From Takakia lepidozioides (taxonomy: Eukaryota; Streptophyta; Takakiopsida; Takakiales; Takakiaceae), in assembly GCA_030704615.1 (NCBI GenBank), contig CM060732.1, forward strand, positions 39,413,053 through 39,477,052: a DNA stretch of 64,000 bases, given 5' to 3'. The notes beneath the pieces were generated by a model that saw nothing but the letters and a program-made list of their open reading frames with translations, had not been told where the DNA came from and ran no database searches. Numbering within the stretch: position 1 is the first letter of the stretch; each line of letters starts with the position of its first letter. Below, piece by piece: positions 1 through 11,560 of this stretch. The translations under genes and the position numbers were made by a program.

Positions 1-2
1 TA

Positions 3-2827
3 GATCTTGTGGCCCACGGTTGCAGTAAAGAACTGGTGTACCAGCAAGTTCTGCGTAGGTTTGCCCATTTCAACGCAGTGCGCCTCAGCAACCCTGCCCC
101 TCTGTATGACCTTCTCTTGCTGGCATTAGATGAAGAGGAATGCGCAGGCCGGTGGCATGAGAGCGATGGACCCAAAGATCAAATTGCGAAGGTGAACTTT
201 TTCTCCCTTAAGGCCCCTGTGTATGCTAAAGTTCGTCTTTCTTTCTCTGTTTCTCCCACATTTCTACTTCTTGGAAGCAAGACGGTCGTGTGAAACAGGT
301 TAAGTCCTGGCAGAAAAGGATAGAGGAGATTTTGGAGTATCTGAATCTGAATCCAGAAGAACTGACCCTGCGTTGATTTGGAGGCTGAAGTGTCAAAGGC
401 TATGTCAGAAGCATGAAGAATGTCTGAACAAAATGAAGTTACGCATATAACTTCCCTGGACTTGTTTCCAGTCTGTGATATGGATGAGGACCTTAAGGAT
501 AACCTAAGGGGCCTACCTACCCTTGGCGCTAGACTGAAATTTAAACTCAGGGTGGGGAGTCTATCTTTGAAAGATGAACAGATGCAGAGAGGAAAGGGAC
601 AATGTCAATGCCCAATGGTCGGGCAGCCTGAAGACAATATCCATTTTCTGATATGTACAGGGTATTTCTCATCAGAGAGTGACCCTCTTCAACTACAACA
701 AGAACATAGTCTATGCACTTCTGCTCACCATCTTTCAAAGTCTCATGGCTGAGCCTAAAGCCCTGGCCCCTGTTGGGATCTAATTGCTGGGCAGATCACA
801 CACAGCAGGTTGATGCTTGTGTGAAGGGCTTTCTTGAGAAATCTGGAAAGCCCGAACAAATTGTGTATATCCCGGTAATTCCCATTACTGGAGTAAGCCC
901 CTCAAAAAGTAGTGTATATTCCCATTTGTTCTGCCCAAACTGGGCACGGGGTTATAGCCACAAGGCAACAGAAAACGTCTTACGAGTACATTCTCTTTCT
1001 CCCGTATCCATTCAATTAGCTCCCTCTAACTGGATTATTCTCACCTGGGCTATCGGAACTTCAGTCAGAGGGTGAATCTCCAGAACTCATATTGAGGTTT
1101 AGGATTCATTATGCTCTAGATGGTATAATGTAGTCTATATTTACTGAAAATCATGATCAATGCCTAGAATACATCCTTTCAATCCTCAGCACAGGGCTTT
1201 ATGACTGTCTGGCTAGGAAAGCAAGTCCAACACATCTCTCGTTCATCTCAGTAGGAAGCCTCTTATAATGGTCACCTCAGACAAGTTACTAACTGGTGAT
1301 GTGTAAATGGGTTTCTTTGGGTGCAGTTGAATGTGGAATTGCTGAAGTGCAAGGCTGAGATGCTTCGTGAATATTTTTCCCTTGATATTGATGACGAGGG
1401 AAATCTGTGTACGCTGCCATTGGTTCTTGACCAATACACACCTGACATGGACCGCCTTCCTCAATTTATTTTGAACCTAGGTAACAATGTAAGTGGTTAC
1501 TAAATCAGTGCTAAATCCGTTGAGAGTTGATTTGATGATCCATTTGTTTTTTATCAATTGTTGCGGCAGGAGGGTATTGATTTGGGCCGGATTTTCTGGA
1601 GGTGAGGGTCTCCTGTGTCAAATTTTCCTCAGTAAATCCTCTCACCTCCCTCACTTGCCCTGTGTGTAGAATCTGAGGGCGTAATATTGTAGAGTTTCCA
1701 CACAGCACTCGTCACACTTGGGAGTGATTTCTCCGCCATCATTACTCTCTAAAGAGGTGGCTCGGTGCTTTTGAAGTTCATCAGGCATCTCTGTGGAAGA
1801 TATTGCTCTGATCAAGGTCTTTTCTTGGTATGTCAGGTTGACTGGGAAACGGAGAGGGAATGTTTTGAGTCATTTGCAGCTGCCATAGCTGATTTTTATG
1901 CAATGCATCCTCCTCTGCTGCCAAATCCAGATGGAGAGGAGGGCTCTCAATTTTACCATGTGGGAAAACCCAAGCAGACACTAGAGGCTGGTATGTGAAC
2001 ACGCCCCCATTTGTTGGTCTGGGCACAGAAATGGATGGGACATATATAGCACTGTGATTCAAATGGGTTGCTCTCAGGGCACTTGGGCACACTGTTGGTG
2101 GTCTTGGGTTTATTACAAGCTCAGTTGTGAAACAATCTGCAAGACCAACCTTGGCCCATGGCCTATGCTGGAGCTGCACTACGTTATCCACAGAGATGCT
2201 GGGGTGGAGGCGGTTACCTCACCTCGAGGGTACTCAAATCTCTAGGGATGCTTGTACAGAGTGAAGAAATCTTCGTGTTTATGTGGTTCATGCAGGTTGA
2301 AGCTGTTTGGTTCTCTAGAGTTGAAGGCAGGAATAGCAAGTCAACTTTGTCTAGTCAGGAACCAGGATAAAGTGCCAAATACTGTGATAATTTTGCCAGG
2401 TGAACCTGGGGGAACTCCTAAATGGGCTGTTCATGAGGAAATGGAGATGGAGAGTGAGCTGCGAGCAGAGGCTGAGACTGCATGGGCACAGAGAGAGTGG
2501 ACTATTCAACATGTTCTGTTTCCAGCAATGAAATTGTTTCTCAAGCCTCCAAATCACATGGCAAATGATGGTACTGCGATTCAGGTGCGTTTGAAGTGGG
2601 CATCAAAACCATCATAATTTTCTGATGTAAATCAGGCAATGGAGGTGGTTCCAAGTTGAGCTCTGAATCAATACCCTGAAGATAGTAGAAAGTCAATCAC
2701 CAGACAATGTCAGCAAGTGGGGAGCCAGATGATGCTCCGGTTGGCATGGATCTAACTATTTGGAGGCGATTGTGGGTAACAGATAGCATGTCTTGAGAAT
2801 CTCTACAAAATTTTCGAGCGGTGCTGA
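3..2827 (+). CDS. MLH1: DNA mismatch repair protein MLH1, C-terminal exons (5' end outside window)
   Basis: MLH1 pairs with PMS1/PMS2- or MLH3-type partners to form MutL heterodimers acting in nuclear mismatch repair and meiotic recombination. I assemble five exons: 3-191, 1327-1488, 1837-1990, 2400-2584 and 2783-2827 (735 nt, 244 codons plus stop). All junctions are GT-AG and keep one frame; the first exon may start at 4 if the TAG at 1-3 is a splice acceptor. The translation matches the MLH1 C-terminal dimerisation domain: YQQVLRRFAHFNA, then KAEMLREYFSLDID, LDQYTPDMDRLPQF, FYAMHPPLLPNP, AWAQREWTIQHVLFP, and the universal terminus FERC followed by TGA. The last exon is only 15 codons. The N-terminal GHKL ATPase domain lies upstream of the window. 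The 1135-bp intron at 192-1326 holds a LINE fragment; the other introns are 200-410 bp. I see no disabling lesion, so the gene is probably functional. Confidence 0.93.
270..1012 (+). mobile_element. LINE (non-LTR retrotransposon) 3'-end fragment inside an MLH1 intron
   Basis: This stretch matches the 3' third of the LINE in the ARIADNE intron (about 28,990-29,690) in the same order: SWQKR..EEIL, then T-S-L-x-L-F-P-V-x-D-M, L-P-T-L-G-x-R-L, a C-x-C-x(4)-GQ-x-ED-x(3)-HFL-x-C zinc-finger-like segment, and [10 protein letters not shown]. It ends in the shared tail carrying GAGTACATTCTCT. It is 5'-truncated and broken by stops and frameshifts, which fits an old insertion. It lies in the sense orientation of the host gene, wholly inside the intron at 192-1326. 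Confidence 0.85.
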
Positions 2828-5070
2828 TGTATGCAGTAACTGGAGTTGCGAGCTTCTTGTGCAAGTTCTCCTGCCAAGCCCTTCTCTGCTTCAGCTATCA
2901 CTGCAGGTTAGTATCAAATATTCAAATTTGATGCAGTTTGGCAGGCCAGGGCATGATTTTTTCTGTCCACATCTCCCAACCAGTCTTGCATCTATTTTGC
3001 AATGTCGTTTTGGAGAATGTTATTGATGAAACATGAATGGTTCACCACTGAAATTAGTGCATATAGCCTAAATTATTGTCCATATATCTGGTTTCTTCCA
3101 GAGTGTTATTCTCTATGAGATTGCCACTAAAACTACTGATGTATGTGCTGCTTTTAGGCAACCCTAACATCAGGCTTTCTGCGATGTCTTCTCAGGGACC
3201 TAATTTGCACTCTTACAAGCTTGTCTTCAGTTCATTTTGACTAATCCTCTCTCTAAAGCATCTCTCCTTTTTCTGTCTCTCTGCAGACAGCTGAATGAGT
3301 TTATCTCCTAGTTGACTTTGGACAGGTTTTGGTTAAGTCCCTGTTCTCTTCTACCATGGGCCACACCTTTTTACTGGTAAGTTCCTTAGCCCCACTGGCA
3401 CCCGTGTGTCATTCCAAGCCTGAAAGATAACGCTGAACCTAAGAATGTTGAGCTATGTCAAGGAGATAGTGTTGTATGACCTGTGAAACACATGCAGTAT
3501 ATGAAATGCAGTCGGGATATGTTTTGTTATCAACAGGTGGCAAATGGTAAATGGCTTGTCTTTACCCTACTAATGAAGGGATGGGGGATTGTACAGAACT
3601 CATGGTAATGTATGGAGCCTCCTAGGAACATGAGACCAGATTGTTTCCGATGCTTTTGCACTGATGTGCAGTCTCTCCACTGTAGGGTAGAGACAACAAA
3701 TGTGTTTCCTTTCGAAGGCAGTGTCAGCTTGAAACCGCCATTTTGGTTTCACTTGCTAACTTTGGCACATGGTTTTGGCTCAAAGGGCTACCGTCTCGCA
3801 TTGAATGAGACTGGAGATCACATCATCGGGCACTCAGAATGGCAAGGCCTCATTCCTGAGGTAGAGTTGGTGGCTTGGTGCTCACCCCAAACGCCACTTT
3901 TACCAAATCACTTGGTGGCTTCTAACAGTGCCACCTTGGTGTCATTCTGCTACTCATTTCTTCCTGATTATTTGCAGAGTCTAGGGAATGCAGTTGTTTA
4001 CATTTTAGTTCTCACGGGACTACAACAGTGCTACCATAATTTTCAGCCCACAAAGGCCCAAAATCAATGTGTCTTCAATTTGAGCAGAACATTGAGCGTC
4101 CAAGGGTCTTGGAGCAGAATTTAAAATGTAGCAACACAGGAGGTCAGCACCAACTTTCATTTGCTACCTTTTGAAGAGCATACAGTTGCATACAGAGATG
4201 TGTCGAGTATACATGGTTGTGCGTAGATCTAATCCACGTGTTGAGCATATGTAGAAGCATGAACATGCTTTTGTCAGAAACAACCAGAATATTATTGTAT
4301 GGTGGCCAGTATAATTACAAATCATCACACATACAACTGCAATGTTATTCGTTCACTTCCAAAAAAGGGGACAGTATTGGAAGTGGAAGAGTATGTTAGT
4401 TCAATTTGGTTAATGCCATCTCTTTTTCTTGCTTCAAATTAGATGTTTAAAATCCATGGGAGTTGACATCTACATGAAGCAGATAGGAATAGTGTCTCTC
4501 CAAAAACAAGATAGGCTGCAATCATCTGCAGATGGTCCTTTGTTGGAAGTTTGAATATTGGTTGATTGATGATTTGCATGACATCAGGCAAGCATCATTT
4601 GGTACACTTCTTCTTTTTCTAAGTTGTGGGTGGGTCCAAAGTCCAAAGGGATCAATCAGTTTGGGTTTGGATGGAGTGGCCTCCAATAATGTGTGGGACT
4701 GCATGGCACCCAAATTACATTGGGCATTGCAATGGCAACATTTGGAGGAATCCCAAGCTAGTTCATTACAGGTTCTTGTTCCAGTTTTGTGTTTTTGTCG
4801 TCTTGCACACACAGAGAAGAAAGCCTGCCGATGCCTGTGCATGCAGCATGATGGAGTTAGTACACACATTCCCTTTATACCACCAAAGGAGACACTAACT
4901 AACTCACATCTGGCTCAGGATGCTGTGACTCTCCTTCATCATTCTGTCGTGGAATCTGTACTCCCTCTTTCCTTTCTATGAGTGTCTCGGGAACTCCACT
5001 TTTCATTAGAGGGAGATGGAGGTAGAGAGGGAGGTAGAGGGAGACGTAGGTAGTTGGTAGGATTATATAT
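2828..5070. other. Intergenic; MLH1 3' UTR and unassigned sequence
   Basis: The MLH1 3' UTR should begin here. An open frame of 170 codons at 3612-4124 (+) has no recognisable domain, unusual composition and no splice context, so I do not call it a gene. I see no transposon signature. Confidence 0.5.
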
Positions 5071-5079
5071 GTTCCTATA

Positions 5080-5470
5080 CATGAGTGCAGAGTGATCTCA
5101 GCCTCATTACTTCAAGTAATTTAGTTTCCATGAGTGGGGTTTGTGAGTTGCTAATAACTTTCAGTTTCTATCCTTTCCATGATTACAGTTCAAGGATGGG
5201 TGCAAATCTTTGTTGCCGCTTACATGCACATGAGTGCAGCTACTTTCTCTTTTCGAAATGGGGTACTTGCTGGAACTTGGACCTCTGCTAGATTTTCGTC
5301 TCCATGAGTACAGGAGCTTCGACCCTTTTCCTTTGCATGAGTTCAGCCTTTATCAAAGACCCACTTTTCTCTTTCTGCCTTTCCACGCAGGATGTCTGTA
5401 TGTACCGCTAATATTTTACTTGTGAGCTCTACTCAAGTGCTGTTACTTATTCCTCTGCATGAGTGCGATT
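5080..5470. repeat. Degenerate array of a CATGAGTGCAG-like motif
   Basis: A motif close to CATGAGTGCAG recurs on the plus strand at about 5080, 5129, 5178 (CATGATTACAG), 5229, 5303, 5336 and 5458, often after a pyrimidine-rich TTTCC or CTCC. Spacing is irregular (33-122 bp). It may be an old tandem array or a repeated regulatory motif; no coding content is visible. Confidence 0.4.
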
Positions 5471-6340
5471 TGTGGGCCTGCTTTCATGGCCTCGGTAACA
5501 TAACCGTGAAGCGGCCGGATTGGGCTCATCACTTGTTCCTGATCCACGGTGTTGTCGGACTCCCTTCCCATTTTGCGTGCTTTATGAAGTCGGCATGGTT
5601 CTCAACACCTTCCCGCTCTCCCTCCCCTTTTAGATGCCGCTTCTACAGATTCGTTTCCTATGGTGATTGCTACTGAACTAGTAGTCTGTCCTTTAAAGTG
5701 ATTTTCTTGTCAGCATGGAAATTTCAGCTACAATTGGGGAATGATCTCATACTTCAGACGAGTGTAGACTCAAGGTAAAGCAGACAACAACTCTATGACT
5801 GATTGTCTCGAGTGAGCAGTTTCTGCAAGAGTGATATACCGATCGATCGCCTGGGCCAAATGACACTTGAAATGTTGTGAGTACTTTTACGAGAGCAGAT
5901 CTTTAAATTGTACCAGTCGGCAGCACCCATTTCGAGTCCCACCGTTCTTCAATGCTCGTTTCCCAGTAACTGGACCACAAATGCTACTTCGAGGCCCTGT
6001 CAATTTGGAAGCGAGCTTCAACTCAGTTTCATTTTGACAAGGGAAAGTGCTCAGATTCGTTGCTTTTGTGACTGGCTGGCCGTTACATGGGTGCTCTCTA
6101 AACACTCTATCTGCGGTCTGATCCATCGACGTTGTCTTGCCAAGTGATGCCTGCATACCGTTGTTAGTTCGGACCGTCGACATCTGATCATGACAAGTTT
6201 ACACTGCTGCGAAACTAGGACCAAGTAAGGCGGGACAAGAGAACAGAATGTTTACGGATTTCACTATTGATCAACACGGAGGTTTATACTACTTTAAAGT
6301 GTGAAGAATTTTACAGGCACGTTAATTACCAATCTGAAAA
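5471..6340. other. Upstream region and 5' leader of the LRR receptor-like gene
   Basis: No coding sequence is recognised. The region lies immediately upstream of the ATG at 6341 and should contain the promoter and 5' UTR. No TATA box or other element stands out clearly enough to call. Confidence 0.4.
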
Positions 6341-9300
6341 ATGGCAGTTTGGCGCGTGGTGATGCTGCTGATAGCAGTGACATGGACTGAATGGGTTTAT
6401 GCAAGACACGAAGTGGAAATTTTGTTAGAAGCGAAAGCTGCTCTTGATCCAACGGGAAACATACTGGGATCCTGGGTGGCAGGTGGCAATCCATGCGGCG
6501 GATCATTTGAAGGGGTGACTTGCAATGCAGGTATAATACTAGACTTGCTACAGGTGCATTTTCTTAGAGATAGAACCCTCGTAAAACCTTAAAGTCAAGT
6601 AGATGAAGATTTGAGTGCAGTTTGACGATGGAAAAACCGTCATGTACAATTTAGAAGCGTACGAAGCATTACGCTTTGAAGATGGAAACTGGCGTAGTTT
6701 GACGGTGGATTAATAGTGAAACAATGACAGCAGGAAACTGTTCTCCCCAAAATTGCGCTACTATTCTTTCAATATGTACATTCCTGCAGCAATCAAAGGC
6801 TGATTAGAAATAGTACTGCATGTTGTCGACTACGATACCCTCGTACTCTTGAGAATTACTAGACTTAACATAAAACGGAAGCCGGGATTTGTCAGTGCTG
6901 TCTTTTCAGTACCACAAGCGACATCTGGCACAGCAACTCATCGTAGTACATGGAGAAATTTAGCTGGACATCCAGAGAGTTGTTTACAGTGGTCATGGTG
7001 TTATGAATTCAAATGCTTGCAAATTGAACATCTCTTGTTGAAGATCAGGGAACAGAGTGACCAGCGTGTCACTTCAAGGACGCGCCTTATCAGGTTCCAT
7101 CCCCTCATCACTCTCTGAGCTAGCAGGGCTCACAGATTTGTACCTCAATGGCAACAATCTGTCTGGCACCATCCCCCCCGAGCTGAGGTTGCTTTCCAGC
7201 CTACAAGGTGCACGTCTTTCAATGCATAATGTTTATTAATCTATAGATCTAGACGCAGAAATTGGTGTTGCTATGTTCTGTATTTTTGAGAGTTATGCTC
7301 ACTGATATAGATCTGACCATGCGTTCGGAGGCTTCGACAACCACCTTCAGGAATCGTCGTGTCAAGTTTTTTAAAACACGTGATTTTTGGCTTGGGGTCC
7401 TCAGTGCTGGAGCTGTGCTGCAATAAACTGGAGGGGGGCATCCCCAGGGAGCTTGGGCAACTATCACGACTTAGGATCCTAGCCCTGCAACTAAACAACC
7501 TCAGCAGGAGCATACCCGAATCACTGGGCAACCTAAGCAAACTAACCCACCTGGATGTGAGCGTCAACATGCTCGGTGGGTCCATCCCCACTTCTTTGGC
7601 CAACTTGACAGACCTCAATTTTCTCGATGTGCATGAAAACCAACTCTCTGGCCCTATGCCTGTCGGTAAGTACAATCTTTTGGCTCTAATCTCCTGGTTT
7701 GAGAAATGAACATGTATATTGTGATTTGGTACTTGTAATTAAGTTTCAAATGTGTCTCACAGCGTGGCTGCTGGCGATGCTAATTTGGCAGAGAGCCCTT
7801 TAAAGCACCAGCCTTATTAGTTTGAAGCTCCCAAGATACACAGTTCAGTAGCTAAGAAACTCAAGTGATGCACTAAGTTCTGTTAAAGTCGACTTGTAAA
7901 TGGAGTGCTCTTTCATGCACAGGACTCCACGGCTTGCAGCAACGTTTCATATACGGCAACAACAGTGGGCTTTGCGGCGACGTATTTGTGGATCTCTCCC
8001 AGTGTGCAATGGACATAGTCCCTGTTGACGTTTTCGGCTCACCGTCACCACAAGCAGACACTATCAGTGCCATCCCTGGAAGTCCTTCTGTAAACGGAAT
8101 TTCTTCAGCAGATACAAATGTAACAACGTCCACCAGACTCCTGCACAGATTGAAGAGTTGGGGCACGATTGGGACGGTTGCAATTATAGCCGTAATTGCT
8201 GGAGGGGGTGGCATATCTTACGTTGCGCGTGTCTGTATCAGACGGCGCAAAGCAAGGATTGTTAGTGCTCATGAAACCATGGACAGTAAGCTGGACAAAG
8301 ATTTTTATATGGCCATTGCTTGGGTGGCCGATAGTTTCGGTCATGGGCAAGGTTCCTTCCGGAGCACACCAGATGTCCCGATGCTTATGTCAGACGGCAG
8401 CTCATCATTGCTTCCCAAGGGGTTCACCAGCCCTACTGCGAGGAGATTTTGGATTTACTTGGATGAGCTAGAAATATCAACCAACTTCTTCTCGGAAAAA
8501 TGTTTGCTGGGGAAGAACATGCACTCAGCAGTGTACAAAGGAACCCTTACAGACGGCTCAACTGTGGCCATTAAGGGCATCTACAACACCCGTTTCTCAT
8601 CTGGGGAGGGAGACTTTCAGACAGGAATTGACGCCCTGTCACAACTCAGGCATGAAAATATTGTAACGTTCAGGGGTTTCTGCACTTCCAAAGCAGGAGC
8701 GGAATGCTTTCTGGTCTATGACTTCGTGCCGAATGGGTCGCTACAGCATCATCTCCACGGCAAGATGGGGGATCCGTTGGATTGGCCGAGCAGAGTGAGC
8801 ATCGCAAAAGGCATTGCTAAAGGTATGCCAGCTGACCAGTGTCGCTCATTTTTACTTCTTCAATACCATCATCTGGCAATTCCTTTGGGGATCCCACATT
8901 CAAGACATCCGGCGTCATAGTGGGGTTTTTATTGTACATACTGCTTTTGATTACTTGGGCTAGTATCCTGGAAGCCGGAAAATGTAGTGCATAATGGGGC
9001 TGCCATCTGTTGGCAACAAAGCTACATACTGTTACCACCCTTATTGAAGCTTCTCATAAAACCAGTGGGTGTTACCCCTGCTGCCATATCGTCTAGCACC
9101 TTCCTTTCAACACTCGAGAGAAAGCTGTTGTTAAGTATACATGTTTGACACCCTCACACCAGCTCTCAGAGGATATACTTGCTGACATTGAATTTACAAA
9201 AGCCTGGTACTAGCAAAACTTCACAGATTATAATACATGCTTAATTTAAGCTTTTATGAGCATTGTTCAGTGTCTAACTCCTATGTGACCTCCAATCTTC

Positions 9301-9914
9301 CAGGGCTGACATACTTGCATGACGGTATATCACAGCGTATAGTCATCCACCAGAATCTTTGGGTAGCCAACGTGTTGCTGGACACATCTGGAAATGCACT
9401 GCTATCAGATTATGGCCTCTCTGATATTGTAGCTGAAGAAGTGATGTATGCAGTTCATAAGAACTTAGCAGCACTGGGATATTTGGCACCAGAGTACGGG
9501 TGCATGCAGTACATGACGGACCGAAGCGATGTTTATGCCTTTGGGGCAATCTTACTGGAACTCCTTACTGGCCGGAGACCTGTGTTTGTAGATGACAGAG
9601 GAGACAAAAGCATCAATTTAGCTTGCTGGGTTCGCTCTCTGTTGGATATAGGCATGGTCCGTGATTTTATGGACACAAGGTTGGGGAACAATTACACAGA
9701 AGAAGAAGCAGCAGGCCTTGCCAGCATAGCTCTCTCGTGTATGGGTGACGAACCAAGTCTTAGACCCTCTATGGGTACTGTTGTGCAACGATTGTATGCC
9801 ACCGACACCATTGTTGCGCCGGAAAGGGATGCATGCTCAACAAGCTCGTCTGGGAAGGAGCATCCAGTTCATCAACTTGCTGCATATGCTGATATGGCTG
9901 ATACGGATTTGTGA
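6341..9914 (+). CDS. LRR receptor-like protein with a catalytically degenerate kinase domain (pseudokinase)
   Basis: Five exons (6341-6530, 7049-7207, 7405-7665, 7923-8822, 9304-9914; GT-AG, every intron phase 1) give 706 residues. In order: signal peptide (about 1-20), LRRNT segment with WVAGGNPCGGSFEGVTC (about 47-63), four to five plant-type LRRs (about 65-205), a cysteine pair region (GLCGDVFVDLSQC), one membrane segment (about 284-309) followed by a basic stop-transfer stretch, and a kinase fold (about 385-690). The ATP-lysine motif VAIK is kept (K421) but the glycine loop reads LGKNMHSAVYKG. The catalytic HRD is H-Q-N (519-521) followed by L-W instead of L-K, and DFG is DYG (539-541). 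The activation-segment APE is kept. Architecture and HQN-type loop recall the Arabidopsis At5g51560/At4g22730 LRR group, from memory. A plasma-membrane receptor or co-receptor role independent of phosphotransfer is inferred. Confidence 0.88.
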
Positions 9915-11120
9915 CCTGGTTGTTCAGGGGTAGTGAATTCGGCATTGCGACGAGCTATGGTGATGAGCCGCTTGAAATTGTCCATCCAATTCCCTGTTGC
10001 CACTCAGATAGAACCAATGAAACAGGTTGGGTAACGGCGGGGGCGCATGTTGGCTGTGGCGAATAGGAGGAAAGATGTAGCTGGATAACAAGCTGAGAGT
10101 TTCCAACCAAAGCCCATGTCCTATATTCTGATATGTTCCACATCTCTTTCTTTCATAGATGTCCGGATTGGCACTCTCCAAATCGGAGAGTAGGACCAAC
10201 AAGACATCTAAGTCTTGGATTACTTCACCCAAGAGGCGAACTCACGGAGCTGTCTAGCATCCGGATGAACTACTCAAAGTTCTGATCTTTGGGAGAATTT
10301 TGCCAAAACACCCAATTGCTCGCGGGTATATAGAGAATCAAAAAAAATTCCCGGATTTCTGCTGTCTTCTCAGAGACCACCTATCCTGTACCTCTTCTGT
10401 TCAGTCGACCATACATACCGCGAGGAAGGCTGTGGCAATGAGAAGGAGCTCTCTCTGTCTCTTTACACCCCCACACAGAGAAGACAGATCTCTCCAAGGG
10501 AAGGGGGGAGAGGGTCCGGGTCAACCACTGCAAATCGTTGCCATCTCTAAGAGGGAAAAAATTATGAACTGCAGATCACTGATGAACTGAAAAGCTTCCC
10601 ATCCTAAGGACTCAAATACCATAAATACCTCAGATGTGTATACCTCCACATATTTAGGGCGGTAGACTCTTACGTAAGAAGGGACTCAACATGCACTTTT
10701 ACTCATATCATTATCTGAGCCTGTATGTGGACTGCTCTTGGATACATCAAATGAAATTTTCTGGGTCCGAGATCGTTTGTGGATCGTTTGTTCACATCCA
10801 TCAAAAGGCCAATGCCTCTCAGTAAAACCTAAAGCCCCGGCTAGGATTTTTTACTTAGAGAGGATGGCGCCTTACGCGGAGGGATTTTCCGGCCTGGCAC
10901 CTTACAACGATAGTTGAGCAGGAAGAGCGGGATGATTGGGTTGCGTCTGGTTGTGTCCAAGTACTCTTTTATTTTTCTGAAAAAAGGGACTGAGCCCTAA
11001 GAGATTAATAAGGTGAAAAAAATAACCACAATGTAAGTACTTCAGTCTGAAAGTTAGCTTCCTAGTTTCTGATCTGACTCTGCAGACACACAGCTCAGCC
11101 ATCTGATATATATATCTATA
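9915..11120. other. Intergenic region after the LRR receptor-like gene
   Basis: It probably includes the 3' UTR of the preceding gene. Short overlapping frames on both strands have no recognisable domain. Nothing else stands out. Confidence 0.4.
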
Positions 11121-11124
11121 GCTA

Positions 11125-11272
11125 TATAAGTTATGGTGTCCTCTTGACCCCCAAGGCCTACTGCCTTCCAGTAGGAAGGTGGACACCTTTGGACACCAAT
11201 TGGTGTTTTGTACCCACAACCACTTCCGAGGTGGTATGTGCTACCACTAGGCTACAACTTGGTTGCCATATG
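11125..11272 (-). mobile_element. SINE-like element with a tRNA-related head
   Basis: Read on the minus strand, the head contains TAGCCTAGTGG (a good RNA polymerase III A box), and about 29 bases later GGTACAAAACA, a 7-of-11 match to the B box, within GTGGTTGTGGGTACAAAACA. The body holds a hairpin (CCTTCCTACTGGAAGG) and ends with CACCATAACTTATA followed by an AT-rich (TA)n stretch. The body recurs at about 42,640, 55,590 and 57,046, so this is a dispersed family. It abuts the LTR side of the copia element that follows. Confidence 0.55.
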
Positions 11273-11547
11273 ATATAATTGGTTTTCCCTTACCATTTTC
11301 CCATAGAAAAAGTAGTTAGTCTATTACTATTAGTTAGTAGCATATGGAGGTTTGAATAGTTAAGACTCTTGGTTTTGGATTTGAATAGATAGATCTAAAT
11401 TGTGTTTGTGATCCAACGTTGTTTGTTGTAGCTTTGGGGCCATAGACTCAAATAAGAGACAATGTTGTTTAGTCATGTCATCACTCTTCTATGGTTGGGA
11501 GGAGAGCTCTGTTGTCTAATAAGTTGTCTTCTCTATATTCTAGTACA

Positions 11548-11560
11548 TGGTGTCAGAGCC
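11548..11560 (+). other. Copia primer-binding site
   Basis: TGGTGTCAGAGCC differs by one base from the usual copia site TGGTATCAGAGCC, which pairs with the 3' part of initiator methionine tRNA. It marks the inner edge of the 5' LTR. The LTR probably lies between about 11,270 and 11,547, but its start is not resolved. Confidence 0.7.

Noticed and set aside
3612-4124. Open frame of 170 codons (+)
   Set aside because: No domain, no splice context, and neighbouring frames of similar length overlap it (4,532-4,981). It looks like chance.
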